A DNA stretch of 64,000 bases, taken from positions 4,712,001 through 4,776,000 of the forward strand of contig NZ_CP062165.1 of NCBI RefSeq assembly GCF_014844075.1. The letters run 5' to 3'. This stretch comes from Paenibacillus sp. JNUCC-31. GTDB taxonomy: Bacteria > Bacillota > Bacilli > Paenibacillales > Paenibacillaceae. The translations under genes were made by a program, and so were the position numbers. How positions within the stretch are numbered: the stretch's first letter is position 1; the number at the start of each line of letters is the position of its first letter. Positions 33,468 to 42,295 of the stretch are shown piece by piece. The notes under the pieces were generated by a model. That model had not been told where the DNA came from. It saw only the letters and a program-made list of their open reading frames with translations, and did not search any database.

Positions 33468-35837
33468 ATGGAAGTGAAGCGGAAGCCTGCAGAAAGACCG
33501 TTGTACCAACCCGTTAGCGGGCCGTTCCATGTGGACTATGCACCTGAAAAACATACCGTTCTGACAGAGAACCCGCCGAGATTTACCTGGATGGCAGCAC
33601 AGCAGGAGGATGAGAATGCCTATGTGCTGCAGGTGTCGGTGGGGCCTTCTTTTCAGGAAGAAGGGACGATGACGTTTGCACCGCTCCCCTATAACTTTTT
33701 CACGCCGGACCGGGTGTTTGAACCTGGTGAATATTACTGGCGTTATGCACTGCTTGTGAACCATCCCGTGCAGCAAGGAAGCGAAGCTGAAGCGGATGCC
33801 GTTCAGGAGAAACAGCAGGAAATGTCGGCATGGAGTGAGGTACGGAGGTTCACCATGCCAGAGGGGTTACCCGAGACACCGATACCGTCTCGGGCACAGC
33901 GATATGTTGCCACGGACACGTCCCACCCCCGGTTGTGGCTCGGAGAAAGTGGGCTAAAGGCACTTGCGGATGGCATTGCGTCCGATCCCACATATTGCGG
34001 CTGGGATATATTTATGGCAAATTCCGTTGAGCCGTGGGCAAACCGCGAGCCGATCAATGAACCGCTGCCTTACCCGGAGAACAAACGCGTCGCTCCGTTA
34101 TGGCGTCAAATGTACATTGACTGTCAGGAAGTGTTATATGCGATTCGTCATCTGAGCATCGCTGGTCGGGTGCTTCGTGACGAACGGTTGCTTGAAGCGG
34201 CGAAAACCTGGTTGCTGCATGTGGCGGCCTGGGATACGGAGGGAACGACCTCCCGCGATTATAACGATGAGGCTGCCTTTCGGGTTGCGGCCGCGCTCGC
34301 TTGGGGTTATGACTGGCTGCATGATGAGTTGAACAGTGAAGAGCAGGATGCGGTAAGGCGGAGTTTGCTGCGGCGGACAGAGCAGGTGGCCCAGCATGTG
34401 ATGATTCGCTCTAAGATCCATCATGTGCCTTACGACAGCCATGCGGTGCGTTCATTATCTTCTGTACTTGTGCCCTGCTGTATGGCTTTGTTGCATGAGG
34501 AGCAGCAAGCTGCAGCGTGGCTGGATTATGCGATCGATTATTATGCCTGTCTGTATTCCCCTTGGGGAGGCAGCGATGGGGGTTGGGCCGAAGGTCCAAT
34601 GTACTGGACAACAGGCATGGCCTATGTGACCGAGGCCATGAATTTGTTGCGAAACTACGCAGGCATCGACTTCTTCCGTCGGCCGTTCTTCCAGCGTACC
34701 GGGGATTTTCCACTCTACGTGTACCCTCCTGATGCTCGGCGCGCCAGCTTCGGAGATCAGTCTACGCTGGGTGACCCGGTAAACTTGAAAACAGGCTATC
34801 TTGTCCGCCAGCTGGCGGGTGTTACAGGTAACCGTTGGTACCAGTGGTACTTTGAGCGTGTACGCCAGTCCGATCCGGGGACAGAGAGAGCCTTTTATAA
34901 CTACGGTTGGTGGGACTTTAACTTTGACGACTTGGTATACCGCCACGATTATCCGCAGGTAGAGGAAGAGTCGCCTGTGAACATCGAGCCGCTCAAATGG
35001 TTCCGGGATGTGGGATGGGTAGCTATGCATCACCGGATGGATGATCCGGATGAGCATGTTATGCTGCTGCTCAAGTCAAGCCGTTACGGCTCTATCAGTC
35101 ACAGTCATGCGGATCAGAACAGCTTCACTCTGCATGCATTCGGTGAGCCGCTTGCGGCGGATACGGGCTACTATATCGCGCACGGCAGTTCCTTTCATCG
35201 GGAATGGCGCAGGCAGACGCTCTCCAAAAATAACCTGCTGATTGGCGGAGCAGGACAGTACGCCGAGAACAACAAGGTGCTGAACATGGCCGCAACCGGA
35301 CAGATTGAAGAAGCCTATTGGCGAGACGGCGATGGTTATGTGCGCGCGGTAGCGACCGATGCCTACGCCAGCACCGTACCGCATGTGAAGCGTGTTGTAC
35401 GGGAAATTCATTTTTTACAGTCATCGTACTTCGTTATTGTGGACCACATTGATCTGGAGAAGCCGGACAGCGTTCAATGGCTGTTCCATGCCCTACACCC
35501 GTTACAGCTGAAAGGGCAGAGTTTCCGTTTGAACGGGAATAAGGCAGGGTTAGAAGGGACGTTTGTCTACGCTTCCTCCGGTGAGCTGTCCCTCAGCCAG
35601 ACGGATCAATTCGCAGAGGTGGACCCGGCAGAGTACGAAGGGCTGGACAGACATTATCATCTAAGCGCGGAAACGCGGCCTGCTTCAAGCCATAGAATTG
35701 TAACGCTGCTTGTGCCGTATAAGATCGATGAGCCGAAGTATGTTCCTTATTTCATCGATGACCAGGATCACGGTATCCATCTCTATTTTACCGACAACGG
35801 TATAACGAAGAAGATCGAGGTATCCAAAGCGTACTAG
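33468..35837 (+). CDS. Heparinase II/III-like polysaccharide lyase with DUF4962 N-terminus
   Basis: 789 residues, AAGGAGGGG before the ATG. The N-terminal part (NPPRFTWMAAQ, SHPRLWLGESGLKALADGI) has an FN3-like strand region and the DUF4962 start; the middle is an alpha/alpha-toroid (NDEAAFRVAAALAWGYDWLHDEL, HAVRSLSSVLVPCCMALL). The C-terminal beta domain carries SISHSHADQNSFTLHAFGEPLAADTGYY, the heparinase II/III hallmark with conserved His and Asp, and a Tyr-rich catalytic side. No signal peptide, so it probably acts in the cytoplasm on imported oligosaccharides by beta-elimination. Substrate (alginate, ulvan, glycosaminoglycan or similar) cannot be fixed. Confidence 0.85.
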   Translation: MEVKRKPAERPLYQPVSGPFHVDYAPEKHTVLTENPPRFTWMAAQQEDENAYVLQVSVGPSFQEEGTMTFAPLPYNFFTPDRVFEPGEYYWRYALLVNHPVQQGSEAEADAVQEKQQEMSAWSEVRRFTMPEGLPETPIPSRAQRYVATDTSHPRLWLGESGLKALADGIASDPTYCGWDIFMANSVEPWANREPINEPLPYPENKRVAPLWRQMYIDCQEVLYAIRHLSIAGRVLRDERLLEAAKTWLLHVAAWDTEGTTSRDYNDEAAFRVAAALAWGYDWLHDELNSEEQDAVRRSLLRRTEQVAQHVMIRSKIHHVPYDSHAVRSLSSVLVPCCMALLHEEQQAAAWLDYAIDYYACLYSPWGGSDGGWAEGPMYWTTGMAYVTEAMNLLRNYAGIDFFRRPFFQRTGDFPLYVYPPDARRASFGDQSTLGDPVNLKTGYLVRQLAGVTGNRWYQWYFERVRQSDPGTERAFYNYGWWDFNFDDLVYRHDYPQVEEESPVNIEPLKWFRDVGWVAMHHRMDDPDEHVMLLLKSSRYGSISHSHADQNSFTLHAFGEPLAADTGYYIAHGSSFHREWRRQTLSKNNLLIGGAGQYAENNKVLNMAATGQIEEAYWRDGDGYVRAVATDAYASTVPHVKRVVREIHFLQSSYFVIVDHIDLEKPDSVQWLFHALHPLQLKGQSFRLNGNKAGLEGTFVYASSGELSLSQTDQFAEVDPAEYEGLDRHYHLSAETRPASSHRIVTLLVPYKIDEPKYVPYFIDDQDHGIHLYFTDNGITKKIEVSKAY

Positions 35838-35894
35838 ATAAGATGAACTGAATATTTACACAAGAACGAAGAGTGCAGAACCCATCTGAAGAAG

Positions 35895-36000
35895 CGAAGC
35901 GTTCGCCTTTATCACCGGATTTTCCCCTTTGGAAAGGGAATCAAAAAAATCTGGGGATAACAGCGATCGGAAGAGGGTACTGCAATCGGAGTGGCTGAGT
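35895..36000. repeat. Structured intergenic element with long hairpin
   Basis: TTATCACCGGATTTT (35909-35923) pairs imperfectly with AAAATCTGGGGATAA (35946-35960), and CCCTTTGGAAAGGG is nested at its tip. GAAGCGAAGCGTTCGCC precedes and CAGCGATCGGAAGAGGGTAC follows. The block has no coding frame and resembles dispersed intergenic elements I associate with Paenibacillus genomes, from memory only. Confidence 0.5.
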
Positions 36001-36089
36001 GTAAAGTTTGTACGTTTAATTTATATAGTGCTATATGACTGGATGCTGTGGAACTTTAAGTATGACCTAAAGAAAACGCAATCTCATCT

Positions 36090-36126
36090 AAAACATCCCC
36101 ATTGTTGCAGGCGGTGGGGATGTTTT
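36090..36126 (+). terminator. Rho-independent terminator
   Basis: AAAACATCCCC pairs with GGGGATGTTTT (11 bp perfect) followed by TTTTAAC. It ends the upstream operon before the binding-protein gene. Confidence 0.85.
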
Positions 36127-36136
36127 AACATCTATA

Positions 36137-36150
36137 TGAAAGCGCTTCAC
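36137..36150. promoter_or_regulatory. cre-like catabolite site upstream of the binding-protein gene
   Basis: TGAAAGCGCTTCAC holds the TGAAAGCGCTT core of cre sites. It lies 46 bases before the ATG. Confidence 0.55.
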
Positions 36151-36196
36151 CAATGATTGGTACCTAAATCTAAATCAGGATGAAAAGAGGGGTAGC

Positions 36197-37747
36197 ATGA
36201 AAAAGTGGATGGTCTCAGGCATCGCGCTATTGCTGGCGGCATCGGTCATCGCGGGATGCAGCAAGGGAAGCGGGGCAGAATCCGGTGAAAATGGTGGAGA
36301 CGGCAAGACGAGGTTCTCCATGTCACTTCGTACACTGGCGTATACGTATGTGGAGAAGTCGCCGGACATTAATCAGGATAAATGGGTGAAAAAGCTGGAG
36401 GATCTGACCAATACCGATCTGAAAATTGTCCTGGTGCCCCATAAGGAATATGAGCAGAAAATGGTCCAGATGTTTGCCACCAACGATATTCCTGATGTGG
36501 TGCAGGGTGATGGCGGCGTCAACGGCAAAGAGATGGCCGGCTCGGTCGAAGCCGGGGTATTTCAGCCGCTGGATGAACTGTTGCAGGAGTATGGGCAAGA
36601 CTTGCTCAAGGCCGTGCCGAAGGAAGCCTGGGACCAGGTAACCCATGACGGCCAGATCTATGCCATCCCTGAATATTTATCCAATCCATCCCGTCGGGCA
36701 ACCTGGATTCGCAAGGATTTGCTGGATCAAACGGGCCTGCCGGTACCAACTACGGTTGAGGAAACGATGGAGGTTCTGCGCGCCTTTAAAAAGCTGGGTG
36801 TCGAGAATCCATATATGGGGCGGGAGGATTTCAAATATGCAGATACCTTTTTCGGTGCCTATGACGTGCAGCAATTCCTGTCCATGATGGAGCAGCAGGG
36901 CGACCAGGTTGTACCGAAATTTATGGATAATGAGAATATGCAGAAAGCGCTGACTGTGTACAAAACGATGTATGACGAAGGGCTGATTAATAAAGAGTTC
37001 GCGACCATCAATTCGACGGTATTCAAAAATACGATTCTCTCTGGCAAGGCGGGCATGTGGTCCATGAACGCCAACGAGCTGATTCAATGGGAGAAGCAGA
37101 TTAAAGCATCGGTTCCTGATGCCAAAATCGAGATTATCCCTTCGCCTGTCGGCCCGGACGGAAAGGGCGGTTATTATCTGTACGGTCCGGTGACACGTGC
37201 CTACTTTATTAATAAGGATGCAGCTGATCCGGCTTCCATTATCCGTTTCTTTAACTGGATGGTGTCCGATGAAGCGGAGAAGTTTTTCACGTACGGCACG
37301 GAGGGAGAGACCTACACAGAGGATAATGGCGTGATTTCCTACACAGCTCCAACAGATTCCGCTGGCGTGGACGAAGAGCGTTATCGTCAGTCGTTCTTAT
37401 GGTTTGTACAGGACACGACATACAACAAAGGCTCGTTGTCACTGACAAAAGAAGGCAAAAAACTGATGAATATTTACGATACCATTTTAGCCAAAGAAGG
37501 TCGGGATGGCATCAACTTTGATCCGCGTTTGGAGGCCTTTGTACAGAATCCCGACATTGCTCCCAATTCGGATACACCTCCTCAGGTATTGCTCACACAC
37601 ATGATCAAGATGGTTTATGGGAAGGAGCCGATCTCCGATTGGCCGAAAGTGGTTGAGGAATGGAAATCCAAAGGCGGGGATCAGGCCATCAAGGAAGCCA
37701 CGGAGAAGTTCAAGAACGGTGAAGGCGTGTCGGCACCGCGTCGCTAA
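36197..37747 (+). CDS. Oligosaccharide-binding lipoprotein (LplA-like)
   Basis: 516 residues. Lipoprotein signal with lipobox VIAGC; mature chain is a large SBP_bac_1-type binding protein (VVQGDGGVNGKEMAGSVEAGVFQPLDELLQEYG, TYTEDNGVISYTAPTD). Terminator and cre-like site separate it from the upstream genes, so it has its own transcription start. It should feed the permease pair at 27847-29715. Confidence 0.9.
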   Translation: MKKWMVSGIALLLAASVIAGCSKGSGAESGENGGDGKTRFSMSLRTLAYTYVEKSPDINQDKWVKKLEDLTNTDLKIVLVPHKEYEQKMVQMFATNDIPDVVQGDGGVNGKEMAGSVEAGVFQPLDELLQEYGQDLLKAVPKEAWDQVTHDGQIYAIPEYLSNPSRRATWIRKDLLDQTGLPVPTTVEETMEVLRAFKKLGVENPYMGREDFKYADTFFGAYDVQQFLSMMEQQGDQVVPKFMDNENMQKALTVYKTMYDEGLINKEFATINSTVFKNTILSGKAGMWSMNANELIQWEKQIKASVPDAKIEIIPSPVGPDGKGGYYLYGPVTRAYFINKDAADPASIIRFFNWMVSDEAEKFFTYGTEGETYTEDNGVISYTAPTDSAGVDEERYRQSFLWFVQDTTYNKGSLSLTKEGKKLMNIYDTILAKEGRDGINFDPRLEAFVQNPDIAPNSDTPPQVLLTHMIKMVYGKEPISDWPKVVEEWKSKGGDQAIKEATEKFKNGEGVSAPRR

Positions 37748-37814
37748 CTATATAAGTTGAACTATACATTTACACGATAACGGAGAGGCAAGTGTGAATA
37801 CGGAGGGGATACAA

Positions 37815-40800
37815 GTGAATGACGTGTTCAAAACGTGGAAAAAGCGGGTTGTACTTGTTGCCATGTCTGTCATACTTATTAGCGGTTTTGCCGTTCCCGT
37901 GCATGAAGTCCGGGCGATGGAAGACACTGTTCCTCATTCTATTTTAAATGCTACGCAGGAAGGGAATATCCCGGATCCGGAGGGCCCGGAGCTGGAGATT
38001 TACGCGGAAAACTTTGATGACCCGGACAATTTTGGCTCTACGGGTGGAATTGCATTGAGATCTCCCTGGTCGCAGGAAGGGGCAGGTGGAAGCAAGGCCA
38101 AAACGTCATCTTCCACCACCGCACCCTCGCTGCCCAACATGATCAAGATGGACGGAACCGATGCTCTCGCGCTGCCACTTAATCTGACCGGATACGGAAA
38201 TATCCGGCTAAGCTACTACACTCGTGCCTCATCCTATATAAGTGGAAGCGTGATTATCGAGTGGTCGAAGGACGACGGCGCATCATGGACAACGCTGGAG
38301 ACGTTCGAACTTCCCCCAGGCACTCCAGACATGAAGAACAAGGAAGGTAATACGCTAAAAAGCTGGACGCTGGGTTCGGAAGCGAACAATAACAGCACGG
38401 TGAAAATTCGTTTTCGGACAGGAGATGCCATGCAGGCCAACATGTATATCGACAATGTTGCCATTTACGGTCAGGCTATTCCCGGAATAACGCCTGCCCC
38501 CTCCCCAGTGCCACCTGGAGAGGGGAATACTGAATTTACGCCACCACAAGGAGTGACTTTGTACGAAGATGTGGAGATAGGTACGGCTGGTGGGCGGGCG
38601 ATGTATTCATCCATTGCTGTTCCCGAGACAGCGGCAGCTGAACCGATGCCGGTCATAGTCTACATTCACGGAGGTGGATGGAACCATGGGGACCGGAAGC
38701 AGGCATTGAACTCCATATGCAATTATGTACTCAAACGCGGTTACATCGGTGTATCTCTGGACTACCGACTGACGCCTGAGGCGCCTTTCCCTGCCCAGAT
38801 TCAGGATGTGAAGCTCGCTATCCGATACTTGCGTGCCCATGCAGCCCAGTACAATCTGGACCCGAGTCGGATTGGTGTCTGGGGATCGTCTGCTGGCGGC
38901 CATCTGGCTGCATTGCTTGGCACAACAGGGGACATGGTTGCTGGTGATACCGTAGTGCTGGATACAGGAGCGACGGTAGAAATACCTGATCTCGAAGGTT
39001 CTGGCGGATGGCCTGAGTATTCCGACAAAGTTCAGGCGGTCGCCGACTGGTACGGACCTGCTGATTTTACGACGACATTTGCCAATAACTATAGCTCGGT
39101 CACGGCCCTGCTTGGCGGGCATCGTGCGTTCGATGTACCGGAACAGGCCAGACTTGCCATGCCGGGCACGTATGCTTCATCGGATGATCCACCGTTCTGG
39201 ATTCGGCACGGCGATGCTGATGCCACCATTCCCTACACGGACAGTGTTACTTTTGCGGGACAGCTTCAATCCGCGGGTGTTCCGATTGTGGATCTGAAGA
39301 TCGTACCCGGTCAGGGCCATGGATTTACAGGGACGGCTTCCGAGATTGCGAATGCGGAGGCATGGGCCTTCCTTGATGAACATGTGAAGAACCGGGTTGT
39401 TACGGAGCCCATTATATTCAAAAGCAATCACGAAGACACTTCGCCTGGAGATGAAGAAGTGGGTGAAGAAAAACCGTTGATTGAAAAGGTTATATCCAGC
39501 AAGCTGCCCAGCGACGATGCGGCGATAGACAGCGGCAAGCCTGACGTTAATTTCAATCAGACTACGGGCTCCAGCACCGGATTACTTAGTATTTCTTCCA
39601 CTTTGTCAACGAAGAAATATGTGTATTTTAAGTTTGACATGACCGGAAATGAGTCTGAGGGAGACCGGTATCGATTACGGATTGCTGCAAAGAAAGGCAC
39701 GTCGAATACGGATACGGAATTGTCTGTGTACGGTTTGGATGCAACAGACTGGAGCGAATCATCACTTACCTGGTCGAATGCTCCTGTCCAAAGTCTCAAC
39801 GAAAGTTCGCTGCTTGGCACATTCCAGGTCACGGCAGATCGGAATGGAAGCCCGGCAGTTTATGAAGTCGATGTGACCGATTATGTGAAGAGCCGATCAG
39901 AGGAGGGGCAGGTGGCATTTCTGCTCGGGGATGCCGGATCAACAGGCGTTTCTGTGAACGTGTACACCAAGGAAGCCAATGGAACGAGCAATCCGCGTCC
40001 ACAGTTATTTGTTATCTCATTAATCGAAGATGGAAGCGACACACACGCGCCAGAATGGGAGCAGGGAGCTGAGCTGGAGATCCGCAACTGGGGAACGGAG
40101 TTTGCAGAACTGAGATGGCCTGTTGCCAGCGATGATACGGCTGTATTTGCCTACCGAATCTATCGGGATGGAGTTCTGCTGGCCGAACAAGGCAAGCAGT
40201 CATTCCGGGACAGCGGACTTGCAGCCGGAACACCGTATACGTTTCAAGTGAAAGCGATTGACGAGGCGGGCAACGTCAGCAGTGCTTTATCAACCGACAT
40301 GACCACCCTTGACGTTCCGGTATCGTCCCTGCTTGTTGCTTCCGTTTCGGCAAGCGGCAGCGACGGCAACTTGGCGACCAATACCATCGACAATAACAGC
40401 TATACTCGCTGGTCTGTTGCGGGAGAGGGGCAATGGATAACATTTGATCTGGGGCAGGCACAGCAAGTCGGCTATGTCGGGATTGGTTTTTACAAAGGGG
40501 ATGTAAGGAAGACCTTCTTTGAGATGGAAATTTCTGTTGACGGTAATCATTGGACCCAGGTATTCAACGGCGAAAGCAGTGGGGATACCACAGAAATGCA
40601 GGCATTTGATATCCCGGACACGTCTGCACGTTATGTACGAATCACCGGGCATGGCAATTCCGATGCAAGTATTTATACGAGTCTCACCGATGTTCATCTG
40701 TATGCCCCATTTACAGGGGGAGGGACACCTGTTGCCCTGATTCCATATATGGAGCCGCAACCACCTGAGGGGACGGTGCCATTTGTCGCTCCAGGTCTAA

Positions 40801-42140
40801 CGGAGACAGATGGAACACCGCATGCGGTTCATTCTCCGCATGCCGTGACCGGACGTACCATTGATGTACGGGATTACGGAATAAATCTGGCTGACAATAC
40901 TAATGATGACCGACCTGCTATACAGGCTGCCATTGATGACGCCAATGTCGGCGATGAAGTTTTTTTGCCTGATGGCGTATACAATTTGTTATCCGGGCCG
41001 GATGCAACCACCAACCTAATGCTCAAATCCGGGGTGAACCTGAGAGGAGATAGCCGTGAAGGAACTGTGCTCAAGACATCGCTGGATCAGGTGACAGGAA
41101 GTACCGTCCTGAAAGCATCGGCTCAGCATAGCATTCTTGTATCCAACATGACCCTAACTTCATCCTGGTCCGGCAGCTACACAACCGATCACAAATCCAA
41201 TAACCCCTCCGCAGGGGGACCGGATAGCCTGATTCACATCGCTAACTATGGCGAAGCTCCATCGTATGACATCACGATCGACGGCGTGATTGTGGAGAAA
41301 TTCAAACGAATGGCGATCCGCATTGAACACAGCCGCGATGTCGTTGTTAAGCATGCAACGTTCCGCAATGCGACCGATCTGGGCCCTGGCGGTTCAGGCT
41401 ACGGCATTTCCATTCAGGGAACGGCTAAGACAGATCGACTCGGTTTTGACAATGATACGTTATGGAATCTGGTGGAGGACAGCACATTTGAGGGTCCTTA
41501 TCTCAGACATGGAGCGTTGATCCAGTTTGTCGCCCACAACAACGTGCTGCGTGGCAATACGTTTAACGGAACCAAGCTCGATGCCATCGATCTTCATGGT
41601 GAACTTGAGTATTTCAATGAAATCTCCGGGAATGTGATTACGGATGTGCTGACAGGCGCAGGAATTGGACTCGGCAATACAGGGGGTTCAGCACCCAGCA
41701 ACCACAGCAAGTCGGGCAAAGGAAACTACATTCATGACAACACGATCACGAACAGCCAAATCGGCATTTCGGTGACCATGGGCACCCCTGATACCCTAAT
41801 CGAGGATAATCTCATCGAGAATACAACCACAATTGCAGATGCGGCAGGAATCAAAGTGCTGAACGGACCGGGTACGGTGATTCGTGGCAATGTGATCCGA
41901 AGCAATACCGCCAGCGGTTACTGGGGCGTGCGGCTTGAACGTGATAAAGGCGATGCCGGAGCAGGCAATATTGGCGAAGGGGACCCCGAGAATGTGTTGA
42001 TTGAAAATAACCGAATTGAAGGTAACACGAACGGAATCGGTCTCTTTGCCGGAGTCGGCATTTTGCTGAAGGCCAATATACTGAGCAACTTGAACGAGGA
42101 CTACTACAAAGCAGCAGGTGTGACAGTTACCGAGTTATAA
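37815..42140 (+). CDS. Secreted multidomain esterase / DNRLRE / FN3 / F5-8C / beta-helix protein
   Basis: About 1441 residues; GTG 37815 follows GAGGGG by six bases (GTG 37794 after GGAGAGG is an alternative). Signal peptide with VVLVAMSVILISGFAVPVHEVRA. Then: carbohydrate-binding-like jelly roll (FGSTGG ... about 60-190); alpha/beta-hydrolase esterase with VIVYIHGGGWNHGD, GVWGSSAGGHLAALLG (Ser), HGDADATIPY (Asp), PGQGHGF (His) at about 240-535; DNRLRE/CBM96-like segment with VYFKFDMTG and SSLTWSNAPVQ (about 560-740); FN3 (FAELRWPVASDD); F5/8 type C domain (ATNTIDNNSYTRWSVAGEGQ, about 850-970); and a right-handed beta-helix beginning DVRDYGINLADNTNDDRPAIQAAIDDA, as in Pectate_lyase_3. Probably deacylates and cleaves the same extracellular polysaccharide. 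No surface-anchor motif. Confidence 0.85.
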   Translation: MNDVFKTWKKRVVLVAMSVILISGFAVPVHEVRAMEDTVPHSILNATQEGNIPDPEGPELEIYAENFDDPDNFGSTGGIALRSPWSQEGAGGSKAKTSSSTTAPSLPNMIKMDGTDALALPLNLTGYGNIRLSYYTRASSYISGSVIIEWSKDDGASWTTLETFELPPGTPDMKNKEGNTLKSWTLGSEANNNSTVKIRFRTGDAMQANMYIDNVAIYGQAIPGITPAPSPVPPGEGNTEFTPPQGVTLYEDVEIGTAGGRAMYSSIAVPETAAAEPMPVIVYIHGGGWNHGDRKQALNSICNYVLKRGYIGVSLDYRLTPEAPFPAQIQDVKLAIRYLRAHAAQYNLDPSRIGVWGSSAGGHLAALLGTTGDMVAGDTVVLDTGATVEIPDLEGSGGWPEYSDKVQAVADWYGPADFTTTFANNYSSVTALLGGHRAFDVPEQARLAMPGTYASSDDPPFWIRHGDADATIPYTDSVTFAGQLQSAGVPIVDLKIVPGQGHGFTGTASEIANAEAWAFLDEHVKNRVVTEPIIFKSNHEDTSPGDEEVGEEKPLIEKVISSKLPSDDAAIDSGKPDVNFNQTTGSSTGLLSISSTLSTKKYVYFKFDMTGNESEGDRYRLRIAAKKGTSNTDTELSVYGLDATDWSESSLTWSNAPVQSLNESSLLGTFQVTADRNGSPAVYEVDVTDYVKSRSEEGQVAFLLGDAGSTGVSVNVYTKEANGTSNPRPQLFVISLIEDGSDTHAPEWEQGAELEIRNWGTEFAELRWPVASDDTAVFAYRIYRDGVLLAEQGKQSFRDSGLAAGTPYTFQVKAIDEAGNVSSALSTDMTTLDVPVSSLLVASVSASGSDGNLATNTIDNNSYTRWSVAGEGQWITFDLGQAQQVGYVGIGFYKGDVRKTFFEMEISVDGNHWTQVFNGESSGDTTEMQAFDIPDTSARYVRITGHGNSDASIYTSLTDVHLYAPFTGGGTPVALIPYMEPQPPEGTVPFVAPGLTETDGTPHAVHSPHAVTGRTIDVRDYGINLADNTNDDRPAIQAAIDDANVGDEVFLPDGVYNLLSGPDATTNLMLKSGVNLRGDSREGTVLKTSLDQVTGSTVLKASAQHSILVSNMTLTSSWSGSYTTDHKSNNPSAGGPDSLIHIANYGEAPSYDITIDGVIVEKFKRMAIRIEHSRDVVVKHATFRNATDLGPGGSGYGISIQGTAKTDRLGFDNDTLWNLVEDSTFEGPYLRHGALIQFVAHNNVLRGNTFNGTKLDAIDLHGELEYFNEISGNVITDVLTGAGIGLGNTGGSAPSNHSKSGKGNYIHDNTITNSQIGISVTMGTPDTLIEDNLIENTTTIADAAGIKVLNGPGTVIRGNVIRSNTASGYWGVRLERDKGDAGAGNIGEGDPENVLIENNRIEGNTNGIGLFAGVGILLKANILSNLNEDYYKAAGVTVTEL

Positions 42141-42155
42141 AGGATCAGAACAACT

Positions 42156-42195
42156 AGTAGCCTAACAGGAGTTCGGACCTGATGGGCTACTTTTT
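42156..42195 (+). terminator. Rho-independent terminator
   Basis: AGTAGCC pairs with GGGCTACT, followed by TTTTTG. Confidence 0.75.
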
Positions 42196-42295
42196 GTTGT
42201 GAATCATTGATTTAAGATTCATTAAAGGTTTGTCCTCTACGATGGTTTCATAAGCCTAAGTGGCTTTACAGAAATCAAGAAGGAGGATTCATCAT

